Positions 29,735 to 40,224 are shown, counted from the first letter of the stretch. The stretch: DNA of 64,000 nt from an uncultured Bacteroidota bacterium (GCA_903824725.1 CAIJXU010000029.1:1-64000), one strand, 5' to 3'. Made by a program: numbers and translations. Notes: generated by a model from the sequence alone, not told the origin.

Positions 29735-30184
29735 ATGAAAAAATTATTATACACTTTAATATTTTCTTTGTTATTGACTTCTGTAAGTGCACAACCTCCT
29801 GAAGGCCGAAGAAATCGTCCTAATGATCAAGAAATGAAAAGAGATCATCAATCCAACAGAGTGAATATGGAAATGTTCAAGATTAAATTTGTAACTGAAC
29901 AACTATCGCTTACACCACAAGAAGCGCAAGCATTTTGGCCTGTATATAACGAACATCGCGATTTAGTCCGTTCTATATTAAAAGATAAAAAAGAAAATGA
30001 AATAGATTTACAAGAAGCTTTATTGAATGCACGTAAAAAAATGGCATTAGCACTAAAAGCTATTTTAAAAACAGATGCACGTGTAAATGATGCATTAAAA
30101 GTAGATAGAGAATTTTACAAAAAAGCTAGAACCGAAATGATGCGTCGTCGTGGTGGACCACCACCCCCACCTCAAGGTTCATAA
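29735..30184 (+). CDS. Spy/CpxP-like periplasmic protein
   Basis: 149-aa ORF; signal peptide; FVTEQLSLTPQEAQAFWPVYNEH helical repeats. Confidence 0.75.
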   Translation: MKKLLYTLIFSLLLTSVSAQPPEGRRNRPNDQEMKRDHQSNRVNMEMFKIKFVTEQLSLTPQEAQAFWPVYNEHRDLVRSILKDKKENEIDLQEALLNARKKMALALKAILKTDARVNDALKVDREFYKKARTEMMRRRGGPPPPPQGS

Positions 30185-30203
30185 ATTTAATATTGACCTA
30201 TGT

Positions 30204-30241
30204 AAGTCCCAACTTCTTGATATTGAGAGGGGTTGGGACTT
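30204..30241. terminator. Hairpin between convergent Spy-like gene and small Cys-rich gene
   Basis: AAGTCCCAAC (30204-30213) / GTTGGGACTT (30232-30241), 10-bp perfect stem. Confidence 0.7.
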
Positions 30242-30370
30242 TTAGTTTTCGCAATTTTCACCATCACAGCAAGGTGCTATATTAGTACCACAGATACTAC
30301 ACTGATAATGGCCATGTACCATCACGGGCTCCATCTGCTGAGAACATACAGGACAAATTTGAATGGCCAT
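30242..30370 (-). CDS. 42-aa Cys-rich zinc-ribbon-like protein (MAIQICPVCSQQMEPVMVHGHYQCSICGTNIAPCCDGENCEN)
   Basis: ATG..TAA frame read on minus strand; CPVC and CSIC pairs plus CC...C tail; absent from ORF track because under 60 aa. Confidence 0.75.
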   Translation of the reverse strand: MAIQICPVCSQQMEPVMVHGHYQCSICGTNIAPCCDGENCEN

Positions 30371-30486
30371 TTGATAAATTTAAATGTTTTAAAATTAACC
30401 CTCCCTTCTATTCCTAATTATTCCTGTGTTTAGTATATTACATTAATAAAGCAATAGGAATATTTAAAACTAATAATTTTTATACT

Positions 30487-31395
30487 ATGAAAAATAAAAT
30501 TCTATTATTTATTTTAATTTTTTCAACTATTCATATGTCAAAATCAACAGCGCAGTATCTGCCCCTATATGACCAAATACCTAATTATATAGATGCAGCC
30601 AATGAGGAAAATGTAACGAATGATGGGATAATACGAATCGCAAAAGTATCCATTCCCGCATATCAATATTTTAGAGTAGCTAAGGATAATTTAAAAAGGC
30701 CCTGTGTGATTATTTGCCCCGGTGGTGGTTATGGTATTTTAGCTGCCTCTCATGAAGGAACTGATGTGGCTGCATTTTTTAATTCTATTGGGGTGAATGC
30801 AATCGTTTTAAAATATCGAATTCCAAGCAGTAAACATCAATTAGATAAAACCATTGCTCCCCTTCAGGATGCACAACAAGCGATGTATTTGGCCCGAAAA
30901 AATGCAGCGGATTGGGGAATTGATGATCACAAAATTGGGATCATGGGCTTTTCGGCAGGAGGACATTTAGCGTCAACGGCTGCAACGCATTTTGATGATC
31001 TAAAAATTAACTTCCCCGAAAACATCTCATGTCGTCCTGATTTTCAAATACTGATTTATCCCGTTATTAGTTTTGGAAGTTTTGGACACAGTGGATCAAG
31101 AGATAATTTAATTGGGCCCACAATATCGGAAGATCAAGTTCATTATTTTAGTAACGAAGAACGAGTTACAAAAAATACACCTCCTGCTTTTTTAGTACAT
31201 GCAAAAGATGATGGTGCTGTTCCGGTAGCCAACTCCATCCAATATTATAATCAACTCATGCAACACCAAGTCCCTGCCGAAATTTATCTATTTGATAAAG
31301 GTGGGCATGGATTTGGAATGAAAAATGATGCCAGTGAAGTATTCTGGCCAACATTATTACAACAATGGATGATCCATCAAAATATCATCAAATAG
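30487..31395 (+). CDS. Alpha/beta hydrolase, acetylxylan-esterase/BD-FAE-like
   Basis: 302-aa ORF; CVIICPGGGYG, GIMGFSAGGHLAS, HAKDDGAVPV, GGHGFG. Confidence 0.9.
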   Translation: MKNKILLFILIFSTIHMSKSTAQYLPLYDQIPNYIDAANEENVTNDGIIRIAKVSIPAYQYFRVAKDNLKRPCVIICPGGGYGILAASHEGTDVAAFFNSIGVNAIVLKYRIPSSKHQLDKTIAPLQDAQQAMYLARKNAADWGIDDHKIGIMGFSAGGHLASTAATHFDDLKINFPENISCRPDFQILIYPVISFGSFGHSGSRDNLIGPTISEDQVHYFSNEERVTKNTPPAFLVHAKDDGAVPVANSIQYYNQLMQHQVPAEIYLFDKGGHGFGMKNDASEVFWPTLLQQWMIHQNIIK

Positions 31396-31397
31396 TA

Positions 31398-32636
31398 TTA
31401 CTCCTTTACCTCGCTCCCTTTCCATCCATAGTAGGCAACTACTAAAAAGGAAACCATGGGTACGAGATACCCCATTTGAATATTGCCTGTCGCATCGGAT
31501 ATAAGACCAAATAGGCGAGGTAAAATGGCACCACCAACAATGGCCATAATAATTAAGCTGCTGCCCATTTCGGTATCTGTGCCTAATTGTTTAATGCCTA
31601 ATGAAAAAATGGTGGGGAACATAATAGACATGAAAAAGCACATACCAATTAAGGCATATATAGTAATCATACCATGCGTAGTAATTGCTATAACACAAAG
31701 TACCGCTGCTAATAATCCATAAAGAGTTAAGAGTTTACTTGGTGCAATATAATTCATTAAAAAAGTTCCGGTAAATCGTCCAATTAAAAAAGCCAAAGTA
31801 CCAAAACTTAAATATTGAGCAGCTTGGAATTGATTGATCCCAGCAGACTCTGTTGCAAACAAAATGAATAAACTTAAAACACATACTTGCGCTCCTACAT
31901 AAAAGAATTGAGCAATGACTGCCCATCTTAAATGGGTATGTTGGAAAGTACCTAACACTGTTGCTTTGTTAGTTGTAGAATTTTTTGCTCTAATATCAGG
32001 TAGTTTAACTAAATAAAATAAAACAGCAATAACAATTAATACCAAGCCTAATATAGTATAGGGTGTTTTAACTGTATAAGCTTCAGATGCCAATGCTGCT
32101 TGACGAACCGATGCAGACATGGCATTTAAGGTTTCAGGTGAATTGCCTTGTGTAAATATAACTTTGGCGCCAATAAGTGGGGCTAAAAAAGCAGCAAGCC
32201 CATTAAAAGATTGCGCTAAATTTAATCTTTGTGTTGAAGAAGCCGGATCTCCCAATGCAGAAGCATAGGGGTTGGCAGCGGTTTCAAGTATCGTAAGGCC
32301 ACAAGCAATAACAAAGGAAGCAAACAAAAAATAAACATAGGATTGGTTATTCGCTGCAGGTACAAATAAAAAGGCGCCCATTGCAAATAATAAAAGTCCA
32401 ATGATAATACCTGTTTTATATCCGAATCTCTTCATGATAAGCCCTGCTGGCAAAGCCATAAAAAAATATGCAATGTATACTGCAGAGTCAACCAATGTAG
32501 ATTGTGTAGTGGTTAAAGTAAAAGATTTTTTTAAATGTGGAATTAAGATAGGTACCAAATTATTAGCAAAGCCCCATAAAAAGAATAAACAAGTAATTAA
32601 TATAAAAGGGATAAAGTCTTTTTTCGATTTTTCCAT
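31398..32636 (-). CDS. Sugar MFS transporter (FucP / glucose-galactose type)
   Basis: 412-aa multi-TM ORF; FLWGFANNLVPILIPHLKKSF and LETAANPYASALG motifs. Confidence 0.9.
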   Translation of the reverse strand: MEKSKKDFIPFILITCLFFLWGFANNLVPILIPHLKKSFTLTTTQSTLVDSAVYIAYFFMALPAGLIMKRFGYKTGIIIGLLLFAMGAFLFVPAANNQSYVYFLFASFVIACGLTILETAANPYASALGDPASSTQRLNLAQSFNGLAAFLAPLIGAKVIFTQGNSPETLNAMSASVRQAALASEAYTVKTPYTILGLVLIVIAVLFYLVKLPDIRAKNSTTNKATVLGTFQHTHLRWAVIAQFFYVGAQVCVLSLFILFATESAGINQFQAAQYLSFGTLAFLIGRFTGTFLMNYIAPSKLLTLYGLLAAVLCVIAITTHGMITIYALIGMCFFMSIMFPTIFSLGIKQLGTDTEMGSSLIIMAIVGGAILPRLFGLISDATGNIQMGYLVPMVSFLVVAYYGWKGSEVKE

Positions 32637-32844
32637 TGAGTTTGATTTTAATTAAGTTTTTTGATTGCTTTAAAGATGATCTATTTGATGACCCTATTAG
32701 ATGAGCAAGCTGTATTTTGTTTAATGAATTATGATTAAATATAATTCATGCAAAACAAAAAAACAAAAAAAGCTTCCAAAAACACTTAAAAGCAGTAACT
32801 TAATCATTGAATTTTTATCTGAATATTAATCAAATAAGTTTTTT

Positions 32845-33624
32845 ATGAAAAAATGGTATTTTTTATGTGTATTGCTGCTAGGTGTATTGCAAACTCAAGC
32901 TAATAACAACGCAGTACCTCGAGAATTTTATTTAATCAAAATATTCCACTGTAGTTCACAAAAACAATTGGATCATATTGACCAATACTTACAATCTGCG
33001 TATTTACCCTTTTTACATAAAAGTGGTTTTAAAAAAATAGGCGTCTTTTCCCCATTAGATAATGACACCAGTGCCGATAAGCGTATTTACGTTTGGATAC
33101 CATTAAAAACCTTGAATCAATTAGAGCAATTAGACCAACCTTTTGAAAACCTAGACCCCTTTGGAAATGACCCATTACTTCGTTTAGATAATAAAGACAG
33201 TAGCTTGCCCTATAATCGTATTGAAGTTTTATTAACTAAAGCATTTAAACTGCAACCTCAATTTAATGCCAATTCAAATTTAATAAAAACCAATACTCGG
33301 ATTTATGAATATCGAAGCTATGAAAGCCCTACCGAGGAAATGCATTTACGCAAAATTCATATGTTTAATGAAGGGCAAGAAATTACGTTATTTAAAAAAT
33401 TAAATTTTAATGCTATTTTTTATTCTAAAGTGATTGCGGGTGGCAGGACTCCTAACTTAATATACATGACCAGCTTTAATAATATGGCGGAACGCGATGC
33501 ACATTGGAAAGCTTTTTTTGATGATGCTATTTGGAAAAAAATTGCACCCGATAAAAAATATCAAAAAATTGTAAACAAAGGCGAAACTGTATTAATGACT
33601 GCAAAAAATTATGCTGATTTTTAA
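32845..33624 (+). CDS. NIPSNAP-family secreted protein
   Basis: 259-aa ORF; signal peptide; IYEYRSYESPTEEMHLRKIHMFNEG. Confidence 0.85.
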   Translation: MKKWYFLCVLLLGVLQTQANNNAVPREFYLIKIFHCSSQKQLDHIDQYLQSAYLPFLHKSGFKKIGVFSPLDNDTSADKRIYVWIPLKTLNQLEQLDQPFENLDPFGNDPLLRLDNKDSSLPYNRIEVLLTKAFKLQPQFNANSNLIKTNTRIYEYRSYESPTEEMHLRKIHMFNEGQEITLFKKLNFNAIFYSKVIAGGRTPNLIYMTSFNNMAERDAHWKAFFDDAIWKKIAPDKKYQKIVNKGETVLMTAKNYADF

Positions 33625-33905
33625 TCAAGTAATTCGATGCCCATTAATTTAATTAATTCTAACTGCGCATTACAAAGTTGATATTGATACTGGAGCTGAT
33701 TGAGCAAAGCCCTTTGATAATCTGCATTTGTTGAAGTGATTTCAATAGGCGTTGCAGTTCCATTTTTTAATTTGCTGACACTTAATTTTTGTGCTAATGC
33801 GGCTTGCTCTATTTGAGTAGCCGCATTTTTTATTCTGCTTTCATTGCTATTGATATCTATTAATGCAGCTTGAATATCTTTTTCAACATCATTTTGTTCC
33901 TCCAT
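33621..33905 (-). pseudogene. C-terminal remnant of a TolC-family outer membrane efflux protein
   Basis: 94-aa ORF resembling only the last repeat of TolC/OEP proteins (AQKLSVSKLKNGTATPIEITSTNADYQRALLNQLQYQYQLCNAQLELIKLMG); no N-terminal part in adjacent sequence. Confidence 0.65.
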
Positions 33906-34108
33906 AATAGAATATAAATTAATGTGCTAAATAAGGATGCAAATTAATGTAATTAAAGTAAAAGCATTTAAAAATTTGAGGCATTCATGCATAGCCACTC
34001 ATGATCATTTTATTTATTGGGCTTGGCATGTTTAACCGATTTGCTTTTAATCGTCAACAAATCACTACATATAACATAAAAATGGCTTGTATTTTAATGT
34101 TATTCTGA

Positions 34109-35638
34109 TTAAGGGTTTTCAATCGTTAAATGGTATTCTTGAACGAGTGCTGGATTTTCGGGTGTTAAAGTAAATGCCAAATTTAATTTACCCCTTTCAC
34201 ATTCAATAATACAATACCCTCTTAATTGATTCTCGGCAACCATTTCATTTACTTTTTTAATTTTCCCGACTTTGATAAAAATTTCATCAGCAGATTTTTT
34301 TAAGGCATCAATAGGATAATCATCAAAAAAATTCTCCGCAAAAATAGTTTCCTTATTATTCCAATGAGTGATGATGCCCGCTAATTCTTTTTGCCTTTGT
34401 GCTAATATCGGCGAAACACTTATTTGGCGTGGCTTTAGTTGGGCCAATTGAATCATCGTATCTAATACAATTAAGTTGATGGTCGAAGTTGGGGCATAGG
34501 TTACATTAGCAAATAAAATAACGCCAATCCCGTATTCGGGTAAAAATCGCCAATTGGATCCAAACCCAGGCAAACCGCCACTATGTCCAATACTTTTTTT
34601 ATTTTCTGCATCAGTCATCCAATGAAGCCCATAGGAATAGCTGTCAATGGTTGCCATTATTTTACCACTTGGGAATCGAGTATAAGGATTCAATCCTATG
34701 AAACGAGCAGGTTGATGCATTTCTCTAATGCTACTTCGTTTTAATGGAAAGGTTTCATTACCATTTCGCTCAGGCCATGCTGCTTCATGCATGGCAACAT
34801 ACTTACTAAACATATCAATTGAAGTGATCATCCCTCCCATCGCACCATAAATGCCATTCTTTAATGGTTGCTCTTTACGCCATTGATTATTAATGTATCG
34901 ATATCCAAACGCAAATTTATCTTTAGGAATAGTGGTGTACTCATATGTGGTATTATTCATTCCTAAGGGGGTTAGAATATTTTTATGAATATATACGTCA
35001 TAAGTCATACCAGATACTTTATGAATAATATATCCCAACATAGCAAAACCTAAGTTACTATACTCATAGGCGACTCCAGCCGTATTAGAAAAAGATAATT
35101 GCTTTTTGATAAGTGTATTCAAATCAGCTTCTGTATCATCTAACTGCCTATCACCCCAAGGATTGTCCTCAGGGAAACCTGCACTATGACTCATTAAATG
35201 ACGTATCGTAATGAAGGGGGCATCTGTTGTAAGTCCTTGCCCTTTTAAAGCAGGAATGTATTTTTCAACAGCATCGTCCAATTGTAATTTTCCTTCGTCT
35301 CTTAATTTTAAAATGGCCATGCAGGTAAAACTTTTTGACATGGACGCAATACGAAACATGGAAGTACTAGATGCAGGAATTTTTTCCTCCAAATTCGCAT
35401 ACCCTTCACTTCCCTTATAAACTAATTTTCCGTCTACCACAATACCAAAAGCGTAACCTGGAAAATGATTTTCAGTTGCAAATTTTTTATAGAGCTGCTC
35501 CACTAAGGGAAATGTTTTAGCAATTCTTTCATTACGAGTTTCGTCCTGATAGGCTGGAGCTGTAAATGCCGAAGGCACTTGTGCATCAAGTTGCATTAAC
35601 TGTATGATCAAAAAGAAGCTAATAAAGAAGGATTTCAT
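34109..35638 (-). CDS. Serine hydrolase, class C beta-lactamase/PBP4*-like
   Basis: ORF 34109..35698, ATG at 35638 gives a signal peptide; MFRIASMSKSFTCMAI (SxxK), YSN, HSGG. Confidence 0.9.
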   Translation of the reverse strand: MKSFFISFFLIIQLMQLDAQVPSAFTAPAYQDETRNERIAKTFPLVEQLYKKFATENHFPGYAFGIVVDGKLVYKGSEGYANLEEKIPASSTSMFRIASMSKSFTCMAILKLRDEGKLQLDDAVEKYIPALKGQGLTTDAPFITIRHLMSHSAGFPEDNPWGDRQLDDTEADLNTLIKKQLSFSNTAGVAYEYSNLGFAMLGYIIHKVSGMTYDVYIHKNILTPLGMNNTTYEYTTIPKDKFAFGYRYINNQWRKEQPLKNGIYGAMGGMITSIDMFSKYVAMHEAAWPERNGNETFPLKRSSIREMHQPARFIGLNPYTRFPSGKIMATIDSYSYGLHWMTDAENKKSIGHSGGLPGFGSNWRFLPEYGIGVILFANVTYAPTSTINLIVLDTMIQLAQLKPRQISVSPILAQRQKELAGIITHWNNKETIFAENFFDDYPIDALKKSADEIFIKVGKIKKVNEMVAENQLRGYCIIECERGKLNLAFTLTPENPALVQEYHLTIENP

Positions 35639-35799
35639 AAGATTGATTTTATCTAATTTAATTAATATTTCATTACATCTAAAAAAAATGTCTGCCAATT
35701 AATAAAGACCCATCTTCAGTAGCGCCTTTTATCAAAAAATGAGCATTGAAGTAGGTAGATTAGAACATATTTGGTAATTTCCTTTTACAAATCAATTCT

Positions 35800-38283
35800 A
35801 TGCGTAAATACTTACTCTTCATTGTCATGCTAATGCCTTTTTTTGCGATAAGTCAACAAAAAGCAAATTATAATTTGGCAGCTCGCTTTGCTCCTAAAAA
35901 ATTAGACAAAATGATTTTTTCATTGTCAGTGGACCCACATTGGTTAAAACTATCTAATAAATTTTGGTACACATATGAAACCAGCGAAGGAAAACAGTGG
36001 AATATAGTAGACCCTACGAAATATGAAAAAAAATCAATGTTTAATCGTGATAAATTAGCAGCAGAGCTTAGCAAAATAATTAAAGATCCATTTGATGGCC
36101 AGCACCTCCCTATAGATTCCTTAAAATTTATTAAGGATGAAAACTGGATTCAATTTGAAGTGAAAAGTTCTATTGAAATAAATAAAGAAGGCATATTAAA
36201 AAAAGACGAGAAGCCCGAAAAAATTAAGAAGACATTTTATTTCGAATATAATTTAATGACTGAACAACTTAATGAATTAGTAGGTTTTAAAAAGCCAAAA
36301 CGAAAACCAAGTTGGGCAAATGTATCACCCGATGAAAAAATAATAGTCTTTGGTAGAAATTATAATTTATTTTATATGGATAAAGAAAATTATGATAAGG
36401 CAATAAAAAATGAAGACGATAGTACCATTGTTGAACACGCCATCACTAAAGATGGTATACAAAATTATAGTTGGCATAGTGAAAGTGCTTATGGAGGAGG
36501 AGGAGAGACCAATGTAGACGCAGAAAAAAATAAAAATAAACGAAAACCTGTTTCAGCGATGTGGAGCGAGGATAGTAAACATCTTGCCATATCCAAAGTA
36601 GATAATCGAAAAGTAAAAGATTTATGGGTGATCAATAGTATCGCCGATCCGCGCCCTACATTAGAAACATATAAATATTGGATGCCAGGCGAAAAAGAAG
36701 CACCCATGGACCATTTAATGATGGTTGATATGACTGCATTTACTTACAAAGAAATTGATGTTTCCTTATTTAAAGACCAGGATATTTCGTTATGGAATAA
36801 AACTACGAATGTCAATACACGTGACGATGAGCACAAACCAATGATTTGGTTAGGAACAAATGATAAGCTATACTTATCTCGTACTAGTCGCGATCTTAAA
36901 AAAATTGACCAATGTGTTGTAGATATTAACACGGGTGTTGTTAAAACTTTAATTGAGGAAAGTCTTAATACCTATGTTGAAATTAAAAAACCAGGATTGA
37001 TAAAAAATGGAGAAGAGATCATAGAATGGAGTGAGCGAGATGGTTGGGCGCATTTGTATTTACATGACAAAGAGGGTAAAGTAAAAAATCAAATTACACA
37101 GGGTCCATGGCATATTGAAGATATTATTTCAATTGATGAAGAAAAAAGAGTGGTTTACTTTTCGGCTAATGGCAAAGAAAATGTAAATAACAATGTAAAG
37201 GAGGATCCTTACTACTTACACTTATACAAAGTTAATTTTGATGGTTCTGGTTTACAATTACTGAATCCAGGGAATTTTGATCATAACTTTAGTATGAATG
37301 ACAAAAAAAATTATTTTGTCAATAATTCATCACGCATCAATTCAACGCCTACTTCCGCCTTATATTCAACAGAAGGTAGAAAATTAATGGACCTAGAAAC
37401 AGCAGATTTAAGTTCTTTATTTGCGGCAGGTTATAAATATCCTGAAACATTTAAAGTGAAAGCAGACGACGGTATTACTGATATTTTTGGGGTGATGTAC
37501 AAACCTTTTGATTTTGATAGCACAAAAAAATATCCCATTATAGAATATGTTTATCCTGGACCACAAACCGAATCGGTAAATAAAAGTTTTAGTAAAGGAA
37601 TGGATCGCATCGATCGTTTAGCTCAATTGGGTTTTGTGGTCGTGACCATTGGTAATCGTGGAGGTCATCCTGCTCGCAGCAAATGGTACCATAATTATGG
37701 ATATGGCAATTTAAGGGATTATGGATTAGCTGATAAAAAAGCAACCATTGAACAATTAGCTGACAGATTTAAATTTATAGATCGTGATAAAGTGGGTATT
37801 CATGGACATAGTGGTGGTGGGTTCATGAGCACTGCCGCCATGTTGGTTTATCCGGACATATTTAAAGTGGCTGTAAGCAATGCAGGGAATCACGATAACA
37901 GTGTTTATAATAGATGGTGGAGTGAAAAGCACAATGGAGTAAAAGAAAATATTTCAGATAAAGGAGATACTACTTTTACTTATATGATTGATAAAAATCC
38001 AGATATCGCTAAAAATTTAAAAGGTAAATTATTATTAATTCACGGTGAAATAGATAACAATGTGCACCCATCTAATACCCTTAGGGTAGTGAATGCATTA
38101 ATTAAGGCTAATAAGCGTTTTGATATGTTGATACTACCCACGCAAAGACATGGCTTTGGAGACATGAGTGAATATTGGTTTTGGAGAACCGCCGATTATT
38201 TTTCAAAATACTTATTAGGCGACAACACGGAAAGATCAGTGGATATGGAGGAGCTCAATAAAGAAATAGAAAGAAAAAAATAA
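35800..38283 (+). CDS. S9-family (DPP4-like) prolyl oligopeptidase
   Basis: 827-aa ORF; DPPIV-like beta-propeller then GIHGHSGGGFMS, HGEIDNNV, QRHGFG. Confidence 0.93.
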   Translation: MRKYLLFIVMLMPFFAISQQKANYNLAARFAPKKLDKMIFSLSVDPHWLKLSNKFWYTYETSEGKQWNIVDPTKYEKKSMFNRDKLAAELSKIIKDPFDGQHLPIDSLKFIKDENWIQFEVKSSIEINKEGILKKDEKPEKIKKTFYFEYNLMTEQLNELVGFKKPKRKPSWANVSPDEKIIVFGRNYNLFYMDKENYDKAIKNEDDSTIVEHAITKDGIQNYSWHSESAYGGGGETNVDAEKNKNKRKPVSAMWSEDSKHLAISKVDNRKVKDLWVINSIADPRPTLETYKYWMPGEKEAPMDHLMMVDMTAFTYKEIDVSLFKDQDISLWNKTTNVNTRDDEHKPMIWLGTNDKLYLSRTSRDLKKIDQCVVDINTGVVKTLIEESLNTYVEIKKPGLIKNGEEIIEWSERDGWAHLYLHDKEGKVKNQITQGPWHIEDIISIDEEKRVVYFSANGKENVNNNVKEDPYYLHLYKVNFDGSGLQLLNPGNFDHNFSMNDKKNYFVNNSSRINSTPTSALYSTEGRKLMDLETADLSSLFAAGYKYPETFKVKADDGITDIFGVMYKPFDFDSTKKYPIIEYVYPGPQTESVNKSFSKGMDRIDRLAQLGFVVVTIGNRGGHPARSKWYHNYGYGNLRDYGLADKKATIEQLADRFKFIDRDKVGIHGHSGGGFMSTAAMLVYPDIFKVAVSNAGNHDNSVYNRWWSEKHNGVKENISDKGDTTFTYMIDKNPDIAKNLKGKLLLIHGEIDNNVHPSNTLRVVNALIKANKRFDMLILPTQRHGFGDMSEYWFWRTADYFSKYLLGDNTERSVDMEELNKEIERKK

Positions 38284-38301
38284 GGCCTTACCCTAAACTA
38301 A

Positions 38302-38736
38302 TTAATTATTACTGGCTTTTAAATAACTCCAGCCTTGTTCTTGTTTTAAAATCACTTCTACTATACCCGAAGGCACCGTAAATGCATCGGTAAGTAAATC
38401 TGCTTTTTGTATATTATGTCTGCGCATTGAATTTTCGCAGGCTGAAAATACAATTCCTTCTTTAGTCAATCCTGCAATTTCATTTGCAAAATAGGTTTTG
38501 TCCTTCACTAAAAAATCAAGTGCTTTTCCATGCACGACCACTTCAATTTGAAGATTTGTTTTAAATACTTTTTGAATATTTTTTATGCCGCTAATGGTCG
38601 ATGACCATGCGCTCGTGTCGGCTGTCGTCAATTGTATGACTATTTTATGTTGAACTGTCGTTTGTTGTGCTTGACAAAAATGGCTTAACAAGAGTATCGT
38701 AAAAATAAAAATAATTGGACGCAACCTGTTTTTCAT
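38302..38736 (-). CDS. DsrE-family secreted protein
   Basis: 144-aa ORF; signal peptide; EVVVHGKALDFL, FSACENSMRRHNI. Confidence 0.8.
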   Translation of the reverse strand: MKNRLRPIIFIFTILLLSHFCQAQQTTVQHKIVIQLTTADTSAWSSTISGIKNIQKVFKTNLQIEVVVHGKALDFLVKDKTYFANEIAGLTKEGIVFSACENSMRRHNIQKADLLTDAFTVPSGIVEVILKQEQGWSYLKASNN

Positions 38737-38773
38737 AACTAATAATTTACATGAATGTAAGAAATTATTAGTT
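38737..38773. promoter_or_regulatory. Inverted repeat immediately upstream of the DsrE gene
   Basis: AACTAATAATTT-ACAT-ga-ATGT-aag-AAATTATTAGTT. Confidence 0.45.
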
Positions 38774-38799
38774 ACGTATTACCTGCCTAAGAAATACAT

Positions 38800-40224
38800 T
38801 TACAAAAGTAAAGTAGTGGGGATGCTGTAATCGGTTAATTTGAATTGGCCTGATTCTTTGATTTCCTTAAACCCACCTTTCACATCAATTAAATGATCAA
38901 AGCCCCTTGCTTTTAAAATGGATATAAAAATCATAGATCGATATCCTCCTGCACAATGCACATAGTAAGTTTTATCTTTGTCAATAGCTGCCATGCTATC
39001 ATTGATAAAATCAAGTGGTGCATTTTGAACACCTTTAATATGTTCACTTTTGAATTCGGAGGCTTTTCGAACATCTAAAATAGATAGTTGCGCGTCCTGC
39101 TTTTGAAGTAAGGCTAATTCCTTTGCATCAATGGACTTGATACAATCTATTTCCTTTCCAGATTCCTTCCAAGCATTAAATCCACCTTCTAAATAACCAA
39201 TGGTAAAATCGTAGCCCACTCTAGCTAGTCTTGTAATAATTTCGGATTCTCTACCTTCCTCTGCTACTAATAAAATTTCTTGTTTTATATCTGGAATCAT
39301 CGCGCCTACCCAGGGTGCAAAACTGCCATCAATACCGATATTTATGGAATTAGGTATAAAGCCTTTTGCAAATGTTTGAGCATCGCGTGTATCTAAAATT
39401 AAAGCGCCTGTTTCGTTGGCCACCGTTTCAAAAACAGAAGGAGTCATTGCATGTTGTCCTCGCTCCAACACTTGATCAATACTATCATAGCCTTGTATAT
39501 TCATCATGACATTTAAAGGGAAATACCCAGGAGGTGCTACTAATCCGTCTAACACCGCTTCGATAAATTCAGACTTGGTCATATTTGCGTCTAATGCATA
39601 GTTGCTTAACTTTTGATTACCCAAGGTGTCTTGTGTTTCCTTGCTCATTTTTTTACCACAAGCACTACCGGCGCCATGTGCAGGATAAATAACAATATCA
39701 TCCGACAAAGTCATTATTTTATTTCTAAGTGAATCATATAAATAACCAGCTAATATTTCCTGTGTTAACTCCAACTTTAATTTTTGTGCTAAATCGGGAC
39801 GACCCACATCTCCAATAAACAGAGTATCTCCACTGAATAATGCAACTTCTTTACCTTGCTCATTAATCAATAAATAAGAAGTGCTCTCCATCGTATGTCC
39901 AGGAGTGTGTAATACCCTTATTTTAATTTTACCTATTGCAATTTCTTCATTGTCTTTTGCAGAATAAAAATCAAATGAAGGAGCAGCATTCGGACCAAAG
40001 ACTATTTTAGCACCCGTTTTTTTTGCTAAATCTAAATGGCCTGAAACAAAATCGGCATGAAAATGTGTTTCTAAAACAAATTTAATTTTTGCTTTATCTA
40101 AAGCAGCTTTTTGAATATAAGGATCTACTTCCCTTAATGGATCAATAATCGCCACTTCCCCTTCGCTCATAATATAATAAGCACCTTGTGCTAAACATCC
40201 AGTATAAATTTGCTCAATTTTCAT
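38800..40224 (-). CDS. MBL-fold metallo-hydrolase with rhodanese domains (persulfide-dioxygenase-like)
   Basis: ORF 38800..40284, ATG at 40224 preferred; THFHADFVSGH, HTPGHTMES, FSGDTLFIGDVGRPDL; C-terminal rhodanese HCAGGYRSM. Confidence 0.92.
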   Translation of the reverse strand: MKIEQIYTGCLAQGAYYIMSEGEVAIIDPLREVDPYIQKAALDKAKIKFVLETHFHADFVSGHLDLAKKTGAKIVFGPNAAPSFDFYSAKDNEEIAIGKIKIRVLHTPGHTMESTSYLLINEQGKEVALFSGDTLFIGDVGRPDLAQKLKLELTQEILAGYLYDSLRNKIMTLSDDIVIYPAHGAGSACGKKMSKETQDTLGNQKLSNYALDANMTKSEFIEAVLDGLVAPPGYFPLNVMMNIQGYDSIDQVLERGQHAMTPSVFETVANETGALILDTRDAQTFAKGFIPNSINIGIDGSFAPWVGAMIPDIKQEILLVAEEGRESEIITRLARVGYDFTIGYLEGGFNAWKESGKEIDCIKSIDAKELALLQKQDAQLSILDVRKASEFKSEHIKGVQNAPLDFINDSMAAIDKDKTYYVHCAGGYRSMIFISILKARGFDHLIDVKGGFKEIKESGQFKLTDYSIPTTLLL

